From Planctomycetota bacterium (GTDB lineage Bacteria; Planctomycetota; UBA8108; UBA1146): a stretch of 37,281 bases of DNA. The notes below the pieces were generated by a model. That model saw only the letters and a program-made list of their open reading frames with translations. It ran no database searches and was not told where the DNA came from. The stretch is from contig JAPKAM010000015.1 in NCBI GenBank assembly GCA_028825265.1, positions 1 through 37,281 on the forward strand, in the 5' to 3' direction. Of this stretch, positions 1 to 8,794 are shown piece after piece; position 1 is the stretch's first letter; the number at the start of each line of letters is the position of its first letter. The position numbers were made by a program, and so were the translations under genes.

Positions 1-2
1 CC

Positions 3-452
3 TTCATCCCTACCGGCATCCCTACCTTTTCGCCTAGCTTACTGCCTGGCTTCTTTAGTAAGGCATGTTACGGATCGTTCGTCATTGCCAGCGGAGTCGA
101 TACCGAACTTCTCTCCTTCCTGACCTTCGCAGCGGTCACGGTCATCGTGGGAGTGGTTCTTCTGCTGCTCTCTGAATTGCTAGGACCCCGAAGAAAAGAT
201 CCACAGAAGGAGAGTGTCTACGAGTGCGGAGTTCCGCTCCTCGATGACGCACGCGAACCTTTCACCGTAAAATTTTATCTGGTCGCCATCTTGTTCATCT
301 TGTTCGACATCGAGACCGTGTTCTTGCTCCCCTATGCCGTGGTCTACAAACAACTAGGGATCGTCGGCCTGATCGAGATGGGAGCATTTCTTTTCGTGCT
401 CACCGGAGGTTTGATTTACCTCTGGAAGAGAGGAGCTCTCGAATGGGACTAG
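3..452 (+). CDS. nuoA: NADH-quinone oxidoreductase subunit A, 5' end unresolved
   Basis: Small membrane subunit of respiratory complex I, next to the quinone site. The frame carries the family signature [15 protein letters not shown], followed by two hydrophobic helices and a C-terminal KRGALEWD. The first transmembrane helix begins near base 108 ([21 protein letters not shown]). The first ATG/GTG/TTG in frame is GTG at 147, which would cut that helix in half. The frame is open to the left edge without a stop, so the true start is either outside the window or a rare codon such as ATT at 84. The stop overlaps the nuoB start by 10 bases, as expected for the first gene of a nuo operon. Family identity is firm; the start is not. 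Confidence 0.9.
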   Translation, partial: FIPTGIPTFSPSLLPGFFSKACYGSFVIASGVDTELLSFLTFAAVTVIVGVVLLLLSELLGPRRKDPQKESVYECGVPLLDDAREPFTVKFYLVAILFILFDIETVFLLPYAVVYKQLGIVGLIEMGAFLFVLTGGLIYLWKRGALEWD

Positions 453-934
453 AAAGTCTGATCGGTGGCGAGGGATTTCTCACCACCACTGTCAACAGTA
501 TCGTCAACTGGGGACGCAAGAACGCACTCTGGCCAATGCCTTTCGGGACTGCGTGCTGCGCCATCGAGATGATGGCCACCTTTTCCGGTCGCTATGACAT
601 CTCGCGTTTCGGCGCCGAGGTCGTGCGATTCAGTCCACGCCAGGCGGACCTGCTCATCGTCAGCGGCCGGATCTCTCTCAAGATGATGCCGGTACTTCAG
701 AAGATTTACCGACAGATGCCAGAGCCGAAGTGGGTCATCTCGATGGGAGCCTGTGCATCCTGTGGCGGTGTTTTCGACACCTACACGCTGATTCAGGGGG
801 TCGATCAGTTCATGCCTGTTGACGTTTACGTTCCCGGCTGTCCGCCACGTCCCGAATCCCTACTCGATGCATTAGCCGAGATTCAGAAAATCGTCGGCGA
901 GGATCGATTTGACTCCGGAAAGCATGGCAGTTGA
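443..934 (+). CDS. nuoB: NADH-quinone oxidoreductase subunit B (cluster N2)
   Basis: Peripheral-arm subunit that holds the terminal [4Fe-4S] cluster N2, which passes electrons to quinone. The expected ligands are visible: the tandem Cys38-Cys39 in GTACCAIEM, Cys104 in MGACASCGG and Cys133 in VPGCPPRPE. At 163 residues it is a normal bacterial NuoB. The ATG at 443 lies inside the end of nuoA, and the stop at 932-934 overlaps the probable nuoC start, which suggests translational coupling. Confidence 0.97.
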   Translation: MGLESLIGGEGFLTTTVNSIVNWGRKNALWPMPFGTACCAIEMMATFSGRYDISRFGAEVVRFSPRQADLLIVSGRISLKMMPVLQKIYRQMPEPKWVISMGACASCGGVFDTYTLIQGVDQFMPVDVYVPGCPPRPESLLDALAEIQKIVGEDRFDSGKHGS

Positions 935-1544
935 TATGGCCGATACCTATTCCCCCTGCGATGCACTTCCTGCGCCCCTTCGCTCCCAAGTGATCGATCA
1001 GATCGTCCACCAGGGTCAACTGGCGCTCCACTGCACTAGCGCCGATCAACGACCGATGCTAGAGCACTTCAAGACTCAGCAAGGTTACGACTTCCTGGTC
1101 GACGTCACGGCCATCGACCACTTGGGCATGGATCGAACCGAACGCTTCGAGGTGGTTTACGTGCTTCGCAGGACGAGAGAGAACTCCCATCAATTCAGAC
1201 TGCATGTCTGGCTCAGCGAAGACTCCCCAAACCTTCCCACGGTGTTCGACCTGTGGGATTCGGCTCGCTGGGGTGAACGAGAAACTCATGACATGTTTGG
1301 AATTGTGTTCGACGGAAATCCAGACCTGAGACGGCTACTGATGCCGGAGGATTACCCCGGTTTCCCCTTGCTCAAGGACTACCCCTTGCGCGGAATGGGA
1401 GAACGACGCCAGTTCCCAAATGTGGTTCCTCGCGGCGACCAGATCGTCGAAGAAGAACCGGGGGACTACCCCACCAGTATCGGCAGAGGGATGCACACTC
1501 CGGAGTACACTGAGGAGGTCCGTCGTGACTCCAAACCAAGATAA
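924..1544 (+). CDS. nuoC: NADH-quinone oxidoreductase subunit C (30 kDa)
   Basis: Peripheral-arm subunit that packs against NuoD and has no cofactor. The family signature is seen as [10 protein letters not shown], then [24 protein letters not shown] near the C terminus. The chosen ATG at 924 has GGAAAG just upstream and overlaps nuoB by 11 bases. TTG at 909 and ATG at 936 are alternatives. The product is about 206 residues, ordinary for a stand-alone NuoC rather than a NuoCD fusion. The end overlaps the nuoD start by 20 bases. Confidence 0.95.
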   Translation: MAVDMADTYSPCDALPAPLRSQVIDQIVHQGQLALHCTSADQRPMLEHFKTQQGYDFLVDVTAIDHLGMDRTERFEVVYVLRRTRENSHQFRLHVWLSEDSPNLPTVFDLWDSARWGERETHDMFGIVFDGNPDLRRLLMPEDYPGFPLLKDYPLRGMGERRQFPNVVPRGDQIVEEEPGDYPTSIGRGMHTPEYTEEVRRDSKPR

Positions 1545-2841
1545 CCCCGCCCGGGACACCCCGGTCCCATCCGCCAAGACTCTCGAGAAGGAACTGAAAC
1601 AGGGCTGGAAGTCACACCAAGAGGGAGTTCGTCCTTCGCAGGTGACCGAAATTGAAGATGAAGACGGCAGCGGCCGACTCGTCATGAACTTTGGCCCGCA
1701 GCATCCAGCCACCCATGGAACCCTGAGAAGCATCTTCACACTCGAAGGGGAAACCATCGTCGAAGCCGATGTTGAAATTGGTTTCCTTCACACCGGTTTC
1801 GAGAAGCTCGGCGAAAACATGACCTATCAGCAATGGGTCACCGTTTCCGACCGAATGAACTACCTCTCTGCCATCAATAACAATGTTGGATACTCGGTAG
1901 CGGTCGAACAGTTACTCGGAATCGATGTCCCCCCTCGTTGTGCAGCGCTTCGTGTCATCATGTGCGAATTGTCACGCATCGCTGACCATATACTCTGTGT
2001 CGGACTCCAGGGGATGGATCTTGGAGCCTTCAGTGTGATGCTGTGGGCTTTTGAGAAACGCGAGTTGGTCTATGACATCATCGAAGCGGTTTGCGGAGCC
2101 AGGCTGACCACTTCGTGGACTCGAGTCGGCGGGATCATGCGGGACGTGCCCGAGTTCTTCCCCGACCTGGTCTACTCTTTCCTCGATGAATTTCCGCCGC
2201 TGATCGATGAGATTCACCTGATGCTCCTCAACAATCGAATTTTTGTTGATCGGGTTACGGATATTGGTGTGCTCACCGAAGATCAGGCCAGGTCCTGGGG
2301 AATTTCGGGGCCGATCGGAAGAGCCAGTGGACTCGATGCAGATGTACGTCGCGATCAACCCTATCTCGGTTACGACCAGTACGATTTCAAGGTGCCTGTC
2401 CAGACGGAAGGGGATTCCTTCGCCCGCTACATGCAGCGGATGGAAGAGATTGAACAATCTCTCGAAATCATCCGCCAGGCGATGGCGACGCTACCTTCCG
2501 GCCCAGTGGTGCATGATGATTTCAAGACCAGTTTGCCGACTAAGGATGCGGTTCATAACGACATGGAATCGCTGATTCACCACTTCAAATTGGTCATGCT
2601 GGGACATGGAATCAAGCCTTCCGCTGGATCTTCCATCTACAGTGCCACCGAAGCTCCCTGTGGTGAACTCGGATTCTTCATCGCTTCCGACGGATCCGAC
2701 ACCGCTTACAGACTGCGGATTCGACCCCCTTCTTTCTACAACTATGCGATTTTCCCGCGCCTCGTCGAGGGCGGAATGATTTCCGATGCCGTGGCAGTGC
2801 TCTCTAGTTTCCACGTCATCGCCGGCGAGCTGGACAGGTAG
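1525..2841 (+). CDS. nuoD: NADH-quinone oxidoreductase subunit D (49 kDa)
   Basis: Peripheral-arm subunit related to the large subunit of NiFe hydrogenases. With NuoB it forms the quinone-binding cavity. The diagnostic NFGPQHPATHGTLR is followed by IGFLHTGFEKLGE, then the GRASGLDADVRRD segment and a C terminus ending in AGELDR. The GTG start at 1525 is chosen because a strong GAGGAGG lies 6 bases upstream at 1512-1518. The frame stays open further upstream, but that part falls inside nuoC and does not resemble the family. About 438 residues, with an N-terminal tail of some 45 residues before the conserved core. Confidence 0.96.
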   Translation: MTPNQDNPARDTPVPSAKTLEKELKQGWKSHQEGVRPSQVTEIEDEDGSGRLVMNFGPQHPATHGTLRSIFTLEGETIVEADVEIGFLHTGFEKLGENMTYQQWVTVSDRMNYLSAINNNVGYSVAVEQLLGIDVPPRCAALRVIMCELSRIADHILCVGLQGMDLGAFSVMLWAFEKRELVYDIIEAVCGARLTTSWTRVGGIMRDVPEFFPDLVYSFLDEFPPLIDEIHLMLLNNRIFVDRVTDIGVLTEDQARSWGISGPIGRASGLDADVRRDQPYLGYDQYDFKVPVQTEGDSFARYMQRMEEIEQSLEIIRQAMATLPSGPVVHDDFKTSLPTKDAVHNDMESLIHHFKLVMLGHGIKPSAGSSIYSATEAPCGELGFFIASDGSDTAYRLRIRPPSFYNYAIFPRLVEGGMISDAVAVLSSFHVIAGELDR

Positions 2842-2848
2842 GATCGAC

Positions 2849-3355
2849 TTGGCCAATACACTTTCATTCTCCTCCGAGACCATGAAACAGTACGAGTGGT
2901 TGCTGACACGCTACCCCACTCGGCGGGCTGTATTACTCCCCACCCTGCGTCTTGCAGAGTCGGAGTTCGGTGAACTGGGAGTCCCGGAAATGCGCTTCGT
3001 GGCGGATCTGATGGAAATTCCACCAGCGTTCGTCTTCGGAGTCGTGACCTTTTACACTCACTACCGACGTGCCGGCACCGGCAAGTACAACATCCAGGTT
3101 TGCAGCACTCTCTCCTGTGCCCTCAGGGGATCCGAAGATGTGGTCTCCCGGATCACCGAACGACTCGGTATCGGTCCCGGTGAAACCACCCCATGTGGTC
3201 AATTTTCCCTGTCCAAGGTTGAATGCCTCGGATCCTGCGATACGGCTCCGATGTTGCAGTGTAACGATGATTACCACGAAGACCTCACCCTCGAAGATGT
3301 CGATCAATTGATCGAGCAACTTCGCGCCGAAGCCGATGGAGGTCAAAACGGATGA
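2849..3355 (+). CDS. nuoE: NADH-quinone oxidoreductase subunit E (24 kDa, cluster N1a)
   Basis: Soluble NADH-dehydrogenase-module subunit with the [2Fe-2S] cluster N1a. Ligands Cys85 and Cys90 (CSTLSC) and Cys126 and Cys130 (ECLGSCDTAP) fit the thioredoxin-like ferredoxin pattern. The TTG at 2849 is preferred because AGGTAGGA lies just upstream, straddling the nuoD stop. ATG at 2882 is an alternative but would remove the first helix. About 168 residues, a usual size. The last bases overlap the nuoF start as ATGA. Confidence 0.95.
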   Translation: MANTLSFSSETMKQYEWLLTRYPTRRAVLLPTLRLAESEFGELGVPEMRFVADLMEIPPAFVFGVVTFYTHYRRAGTGKYNIQVCSTLSCALRGSEDVVSRITERLGIGPGETTPCGQFSLSKVECLGSCDTAPMLQCNDDYHEDLTLEDVDQLIEQLRAEADGGQNG

Positions 3356-4665
3356 CTTTCCGAAAGATTTTCACCCAGCACATCGCCGAGGCTGACTGCC
3401 ACACCTTGGAATTCTACCAGCGCAATGGTGGCTACAAGCAAGCCAGAGAAGCGCTCAATGGACAGGATCCGGACGATCTGATCGAACAGGTCAAGGCGGC
3501 CAATCTACGTGGCCGTGGCGGTGCAGGATTCCCGACCGGCGTGAAGTGGAGTTTCGTCCCCAAATCCACCGACAAGCCCAAATACCTGGTGGTCAATGCG
3601 GACGAATCAGAACCCGGTACCTTCAAGGACCGGGTGATCATGGAGAAAAATCCTCACCTATTGCTGGAGGGGATCCTCATCTGTTGCAAGGCGGTCGCAA
3701 TCGAAACCGCTTACATCTACATTCGAGGTGAGTTCGTTTTTGCAACCCGACGACTGCAGCAAGCCATCGATGAAGCATACCAGGCAGGAATTTTCGGCAA
3801 CGACAGTCTTGGATCGGGCTTGAAGATCGATGTGACCCTTCACCGCGGAGCGGGTGCCTACATCTGCGGCGAAGAAACGGGCATGCTGACCTCTCTTGAG
3901 GGGGACCGAGGACAACCCAAGTTGAAGCCGCCGTTCCCTGCCATCGAAGGTGCATTTGGCTGCCCCACCGTGGTCAACAATGTCGAGACTCTGGCCAACC
4001 TTCCTTACATCCTCGAGATTGGAGCCGAAGCGTATCGCGCCATCGGCCCCGAGAAATGCCCCGGACCAAAACTGTTCTGCATCAGCGGACATGTCGAGAA
4101 CCCCGGCACCTTCGAACTGCCGATGGGAATCCCTCTCAGGACCCTCATCGATGATCACGCAGGAGGTGTCTGGAAGGGTCGAAAGTTGAAAGCCGTGATT
4201 CCAGGTGGTTCCTCCGCTCATGTTCTTACCGCCGATGAGTGTGGCGTGGCGATGGATATCGAGTCCCTTGCAGCAGCAGGGACGATGCTCGGGTCTGCCG
4301 GAATTATCGTGATGGATGAAACCACTTGCATGGTCGATGCCCTAGTCAACATCATGCGCTTCTACCACCACGAATCCTGTGGGCAATGTACCCCTTGCCG
4401 AGAAGGCACCGGTTGGCTTGAAAAGATTGTCCACCGGATCGCTCATGGCGAAGGTCGAATGGAAGATCTGGACCTGGTACTGGAAGTCTGCGATCGGATG
4501 GTCGGAAAAACCATCTGCGCCCTGGCTGATGCAGCAGCATTCCCAGCGCAGTCGATAGTCACCAAGTTCCAGGACGACTTTGTTGCTGCGATCCAGAATG
4601 GGGGAAGTCCGGCCTGGAAGCGGCGACACCCTTCTGCAGTGGGAGGAGCGGCGTCTCATGGCTAA
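3352..4665 (+). CDS. nuoF: NADH-quinone oxidoreductase subunit F (FMN, NADH, cluster N3)
   Basis: Binds NADH and FMN and carries [4Fe-4S] cluster N3, the entry point for electrons into complex I. The FMN loop GRGGAGFPTGVKW starts near residue 54. The NADH-site segment GAGAYICGEETGMLTSLEG is intact. The cluster ligands are Cys343, Cys346 and Cys349 (SCGQCTPCREG) and Cys389 (TICALAD). 437 residues, normal length. It starts in an ATGA overlap with nuoE, and its last codons overlap the nuoG start. Confidence 0.97.
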   Translation: MTFRKIFTQHIAEADCHTLEFYQRNGGYKQAREALNGQDPDDLIEQVKAANLRGRGGAGFPTGVKWSFVPKSTDKPKYLVVNADESEPGTFKDRVIMEKNPHLLLEGILICCKAVAIETAYIYIRGEFVFATRRLQQAIDEAYQAGIFGNDSLGSGLKIDVTLHRGAGAYICGEETGMLTSLEGDRGQPKLKPPFPAIEGAFGCPTVVNNVETLANLPYILEIGAEAYRAIGPEKCPGPKLFCISGHVENPGTFELPMGIPLRTLIDDHAGGVWKGRKLKAVIPGGSSAHVLTADECGVAMDIESLAAAGTMLGSAGIIVMDETTCMVDALVNIMRFYHHESCGQCTPCREGTGWLEKIVHRIAHGEGRMEDLDLVLEVCDRMVGKTICALADAAAFPAQSIVTKFQDDFVAAIQNGGSPAWKRRHPSAVGGAASHG

Positions 4666-6289
4666 TAACCCGACCAACGACAGCGCGGTATCGATGACCA
4701 AGTGGCAACTCAATGGCCAAGAGGTGGAGAACCACGCCGGCATGACCATCATGGAAGCGGCCAAGGAACACGGCATCGAGATCCCCTGCTTCTGCTACCA
4801 CCCGGGTCTTTCCATCGCTGGAAATTGCCGGATCTGCATGGTCGAGAGCAACCGTTCACACAAACCGGTGATCTCCTGCTCCGAGAGAATCGCAGAAGGT
4901 TTGGAGATCGAGACTGACAGCGAGGTGGCGGTCGACGCCCGTAACTCCGTCATGGAGTTCCAGTTGATCAATCACCCCCTCGATTGTCCCGTCTGCGACA
5001 AGTCTGGCGAGTGTGTCCTTCAGGACCACTCCTACGCCCACGGTCCCGACCGCAGTCGCTTTGTCGAGGACAAGAACATCCGGCACACCAAGGAGTTGGG
5101 ACCTGACATCTCGATCTGGGGAAACCGCTGCATCGTCTGTACTCGCTGCGTCCGCTTCTGCGACGAGATCAGCGGGACCAGTGAGCTTTGCATCGTCGAA
5201 AGAGGAGATCGCTCGGTCGTCGATGTGTTCCCCGAGATACCGATCGACAATCAACTGGCTGGAAACACCGTGGACATCTGTCCGGTGGGTGCCTTGATTT
5301 CACACGACTTCAAGTACGAGGCCAGAGTCTGGAATATGGACCGCATAGATTCCGTCTGTGGAGGATGTTCACGCGGCTGCAATATCGAGGTGGAGACTCT
5401 CGACGGGTTTGTCAAACGGTTAATACCCCGAGAGAATCTCGATGTGAATGACTGGTGGATGTGTGACGAAGGTCGATATGGCTGGAGACATCTCTATGCC
5501 GATGATCGCATCACTCAGGCGACCAGAGATGGTGCCGAACAAACCGATTCTGCAGCCACTGATGCTCTCGAAGAACTTCTTTCCGAGTCGGGACCGGTCG
5601 CGTTCCTGATCGATCCCTTCCTCACCTGTGAGGAACTGCACTTAGTGCAGGGGCTTGCCGCTTCCCGTCCCGGTTCCAAGGTCGGTGGATGGCTGCCAGC
5701 AGACGGAACCGCTGCCAGTTTCCCCTCAGGGTTCCAGATCAGTGCTGCCAAGTACCCCAATCGCTCGGGAGCCGAACAAGTCTTCGGCGACCAAGTGTTT
5801 GGAGACGATGCCAAGCAATTGCAAAAATCGCTGCTCAGTAATGGTTTCGACACCGTCATCGCATTCTGTGGTGGCCATCAATCGACCGGGCCAGGCGATT
5901 CCTGGACCCAGGCACTCGCCAATACCGCCACCCGCATCGTCTTCTCGGTGATGAACGGTCCGTGGCTCGAAGGGGCCTCGCTGGTGTTGCCCGCCACGGC
6001 TCCGATCGAGAAGGAAGGCACCTGGATCAATGAAGACGGGCGCCTGCAACGAACTCGATCCTGCTGGAACCCCGGGACCGACCCCTTCGCAGTTGAATTG
6101 GTCCGGCTTCAGGCTCTTCAGCATGCGCTGGGTTTGCGAGGAAGAAGTCTTTCCGCTGCCGGTGTATTCAGGGAACTGGCCGCGGCCAATACAGCCTTCT
6201 CGGGCCACAACCATAGCGATCTGGGTTCGCCGGGCTTGCTTCTATCGGAGCGTCCAGCGGCAGTCGCCTCGGATGGGGGTACCGAGTGA
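4658..6289 (+). CDS. nuoG: NADH-quinone oxidoreductase subunit G, short form
   Basis: Fe-S subunit that wires electrons from NuoF towards NuoI and NuoB. Visible ligand sets are N1b (Cys46, Cys57, Cys60, Cys74), N5 (His106, Cys110, Cys113, Cys119), N4 (Cys158, Cys161, Cys164, Cys208) and an N7-type set (Cys234, Cys237, Cys241, Cys269). The ATG at 4658 follows GGGAGGAG at 4641-4648 and lies inside the end of nuoF. At 543 residues it is much shorter than the roughly 780-900 residue Thermus and Escherichia forms. The shortfall is in the C-terminal molybdopterin-oxidoreductase-like domain. The frame ends cleanly in a GTGA overlap with nuoH, so this looks like a natural short form rather than a truncation. 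Confidence 0.95.
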   Translation: MANNPTNDSAVSMTKWQLNGQEVENHAGMTIMEAAKEHGIEIPCFCYHPGLSIAGNCRICMVESNRSHKPVISCSERIAEGLEIETDSEVAVDARNSVMEFQLINHPLDCPVCDKSGECVLQDHSYAHGPDRSRFVEDKNIRHTKELGPDISIWGNRCIVCTRCVRFCDEISGTSELCIVERGDRSVVDVFPEIPIDNQLAGNTVDICPVGALISHDFKYEARVWNMDRIDSVCGGCSRGCNIEVETLDGFVKRLIPRENLDVNDWWMCDEGRYGWRHLYADDRITQATRDGAEQTDSAATDALEELLSESGPVAFLIDPFLTCEELHLVQGLAASRPGSKVGGWLPADGTAASFPSGFQISAAKYPNRSGAEQVFGDQVFGDDAKQLQKSLLSNGFDTVIAFCGGHQSTGPGDSWTQALANTATRIVFSVMNGPWLEGASLVLPATAPIEKEGTWINEDGRLQRTRSCWNPGTDPFAVELVRLQALQHALGLRGRSLSAAGVFRELAAANTAFSGHNHSDLGSPGLLLSERPAAVASDGGTE

Positions 6290-7329
6290 CCGACCCCCTC
6301 TACTCGATTCTGATTGCAGTCATCAAGGCGGTGATCATTTTCGCGGTAATTTTGCAGATCGTGCCGCTGCTGGTGTATTTCGAGCGGAAAATCTCTGCAT
6401 GGATCCAAGATCGCATCGGTCCCAACCGGGTCGGCCCGATCGGACTTCTCCAGCCTCTGGCAGATGTCATCAAACTCGCCTTCAAGGAAGACCTCACACC
6501 ACAGGGGGCGGACAAGTGGATCTACCGACTGGCGCCAGTGCTGGTTTACGCACCTGCAGTGCTCGCCTTCACGGTGATCCCCGTGGGCATTGATTTGCAG
6601 GTGGCGTCCTTTGATGTCGGAGTCGTCTTCCTGCTGACTATCAGTGGATTCTCAGTCTATGGACTCGCTTTCGGAGGCTGGGCTTCCAACAACAAGTACT
6701 CGCTCTTGGGAGGCCTTCGCGCTTCCGCGCAGATGATCAGTTACGAGGTCGCGATGGGGCTTTCTATCATCGCCATCATGATGACGGCCGAGACGGTCGA
6801 CCTCAACGAGATCATCCGTCAGCAATGGGGATCAGGAACTCTTGGACTGCTGGAATGGAATCTTTTCAAGCAACCGATTGCCGCGGTCGTGTTCATCATC
6901 GCAGCCTTTGCTGAAACCAATCGCTTGCCCTTTGACCTGGCCGAATGTGAGGCAGAATTGATCGGCGGATTCCACACGGAATACACCGGTCTCAAGTTCG
7001 CAACCTTCTTCATGGGTGAATACGTAGCAATGATCACGATGTCGGGCTTGATGGTCACGTTGTTCCTCGGCGGCTGGAGTGTGCCCTGGGTAGAGATTCC
7101 CACCTCCCCCTCGATGGTAGATATGGCACTCAGCATCGGTTTCTTCTCGGTTAAATTGTTCGCATTGTTGTTCTTCTACATCTGGATCCGCTGGACACTG
7201 CCACGATTCCGATACGACCAGCTCATGGGTATCGGGTGGAAGGTGTTCATTCCAGTTTCACTTGTGAATCTTGGCCTCACTGCCGTCGCCGGAGTACTGG
7301 GTTGGAAATGGCTTATTCCCCTGCCTTAA
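6286..7329 (+). CDS. nuoH: NADH-quinone oxidoreductase subunit H
   Basis: Membrane-arm subunit that bridges the peripheral arm and the proton-pumping arm and forms part of the quinone tunnel. Signatures seen are ERKISAWIQDRIGPNRVGP, FAETNRLPFDLAECEAELIGGFHTEY and the C-terminal WIRWTLPRFRYDQLM. Multiple hydrophobic helices; 347 residues, normal length. The start is GTG at 6286, sharing GTGA with the nuoG stop. Confidence 0.97.
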   Translation: MTDPLYSILIAVIKAVIIFAVILQIVPLLVYFERKISAWIQDRIGPNRVGPIGLLQPLADVIKLAFKEDLTPQGADKWIYRLAPVLVYAPAVLAFTVIPVGIDLQVASFDVGVVFLLTISGFSVYGLAFGGWASNNKYSLLGGLRASAQMISYEVAMGLSIIAIMMTAETVDLNEIIRQQWGSGTLGLLEWNLFKQPIAAVVFIIAAFAETNRLPFDLAECEAELIGGFHTEYTGLKFATFFMGEYVAMITMSGLMVTLFLGGWSVPWVEIPTSPSMVDMALSIGFFSVKLFALLFFYIWIRWTLPRFRYDQLMGIGWKVFIPVSLVNLGLTAVAGVLGWKWLIPLP

Positions 7330-7352
7330 AGGGGCACTAGAACGGAGTTCTC

Positions 7353-7838
7353 ATGGCAAACCCACCGGGTGCCCGCGAGGAAAAACAGGAACGTAAGACT
7401 GCGACTACCGATCCACGGAAGAAGGCCTCCTTCACCGTGCCGGTGGCCAAGGGGTTGATCAATACGCTCAAGCACATCCTCAGAAGAGAACCCAACACCA
7501 TTCACTATCCGGATGAGAAGAGAACTCCATATCCGGGTTACCGCGGTGAGCATCGTCTCAAGAGAGACGAGCTGGGGCGTGAAAAGTGTGTGGCTTGCTT
7601 CCTGTGCTCGACGGCATGTCCGGCGCATTGCATTGAAATCGTCGCCGAAGAAGCGCCCTGGGATGACCGTGAAAAGAGACCCAGACTCTTCAACATCGAC
7701 ATGATGCGTTGCATCTACTGCGGCATGTGCGAAGAAGCGTGCCCCTGTGACGCCATCGAGTTGACACCTGTTTTCAACATTCCTTCGAGAACTCGCGCTG
7801 AAAAGATCTACGACAAGGAAAAACTCCTTTCCCTGTGA
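7353..7838 (+). CDS. nuoI: NADH-quinone oxidoreductase subunit I (clusters N6a, N6b)
   Basis: Ferredoxin-like subunit that relays electrons to NuoB. Two complete [4Fe-4S] motifs are present: Cys79, Cys82, Cys85, Cys89 (CVACFLCSTACP) and Cys120, Cys123, Cys126, Cys130 (CIYCGMCEEACP). The first 30 residues form a charged Lys/Arg/Glu tail before an amphipathic segment. 161 residues. The start ATG is at 7353, after a 23-base gap from nuoH. Confidence 0.96.
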   Translation: MANPPGAREEKQERKTATTDPRKKASFTVPVAKGLINTLKHILRREPNTIHYPDEKRTPYPGYRGEHRLKRDELGREKCVACFLCSTACPAHCIEIVAEEAPWDDREKRPRLFNIDMMRCIYCGMCEEACPCDAIELTPVFNIPSRTRAEKIYDKEKLLSL

Positions 7839-7878
7839 TCCTTCGGGATCGACGGGATCGAGTGAGGGGGACGAGCGG

Positions 7879-8472
7879 ATGAGTCCTGGTATTGAACAGC
7901 TGTTTTTTGGCATCGCAGCCGTAGTGGCGACGGTGAGCTCTATGCTCGTGGTCACCCGGCGCAATCCGATTTACTCAGCCATGTTCCTCATCGTCATGTT
8001 TGCAGCAGTGTCGGTGATCTTCATGCTGCTCGACGCAACCTTCCTGGGGTTCATGCAACTGCTGGTGTATGCAGGAGCCATCATGGTGCTCTACCTGTTC
8101 GTCATCATGTTGATCAACCCGAGAGAAGGTGATCTCCCCGAGGAGAGTGGAGCCACCGAGAAGTCCTTCGCTGCGGGTGTATCACTGCTGATCTTTTCGA
8201 TGTTGAGTTTCGCCATCTCTCATTCCAATGAGGTCGAGCGACTCTCTGCACTGGGTTCGATCCCGCTGCTTCCCGAAGTCAGTGACTCACATGGCACCAT
8301 TCGTGCCTTTGGACTGGAACTGTTTCATAACCACCTGCTGGTCTTCGAACTGACCTCGATCCTGATCCTGGTTGGAATCATCGGAGCGGTACACCTGGCT
8401 TCTCGTCGCAAGAATAATGTTCCGCACAACCTTACCAATGCAGCGGAAGGTGTGGTGAGCCAAGATGTTTAG
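7879..8472 (+). CDS. nuoJ: NADH-quinone oxidoreductase subunit J
   Basis: Membrane-arm subunit. It has five hydrophobic helices, with the family segment FLGFMQLLVYAGAIMVLYLFVIMLINPRE in the middle, which includes the pi-bulge helix region. 197 residues, somewhat longer than minimal NuoJ because of a polar C-terminal tail. It overlaps nuoK by 8 bases. Confidence 0.95.
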   Translation: MSPGIEQLFFGIAAVVATVSSMLVVTRRNPIYSAMFLIVMFAAVSVIFMLLDATFLGFMQLLVYAGAIMVLYLFVIMLINPREGDLPEESGATEKSFAAGVSLLIFSMLSFAISHSNEVERLSALGSIPLLPEVSDSHGTIRAFGLELFHNHLLVFELTSILILVGIIGAVHLASRRKNNVPHNLTNAAEGVVSQDV

Positions 8473-8785
8473 CCTCCCTACCCTTCTATACCTGAGTGCA
8501 TTTCTCTTTTCTGTTGGCATCTATGGAGTCCTGGCACGGCGTAACATCCTGGTGGTCCTGATGTCTCTCGAGCTGATGCTCAATGCCGTCAATATCGCAC
8601 TGGTTTCATTCGGTCGGGTACACGCCCTGACCGCATTTTCCGGTGAGCATGGCGGCCAAATCTTTACCCTTATGGTACTAGCAGTTGCTGCTGCAGAGGC
8701 TTCCATTGGCCTCTCCTTGCTGTTGGTGATATGGCGCCGCTGGCGATCCATCGATCTTCGCCAACTTTGCCAGTTGAACGGCTAG
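8465..8785 (+). CDS. nuoK: NADH-quinone oxidoreductase subunit K
   Basis: Small three-helix membrane subunit related to MrpC. The conserved glutamates are visible in the helix SLELMLNAVNIALV and in AAAEASIGLSLLLVI. 106 residues, close to the usual 100. It starts inside the end of nuoJ and is followed after 9 bases by nuoL. Confidence 0.95.
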   Translation: MFSLPTLLYLSAFLFSVGIYGVLARRNILVVLMSLELMLNAVNIALVSFGRVHALTAFSGEHGGQIFTLMVLAVAAAEASIGLSLLLVIWRRWRSIDLRQLCQLNG

Positions 8786-8794
8786 GGGGACCAC

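Noticed and set aside
147-149. GTG as the start of nuoA
   Set aside because: It would begin in the middle of the first transmembrane helix, and the frame upstream is open and hydrophobic.
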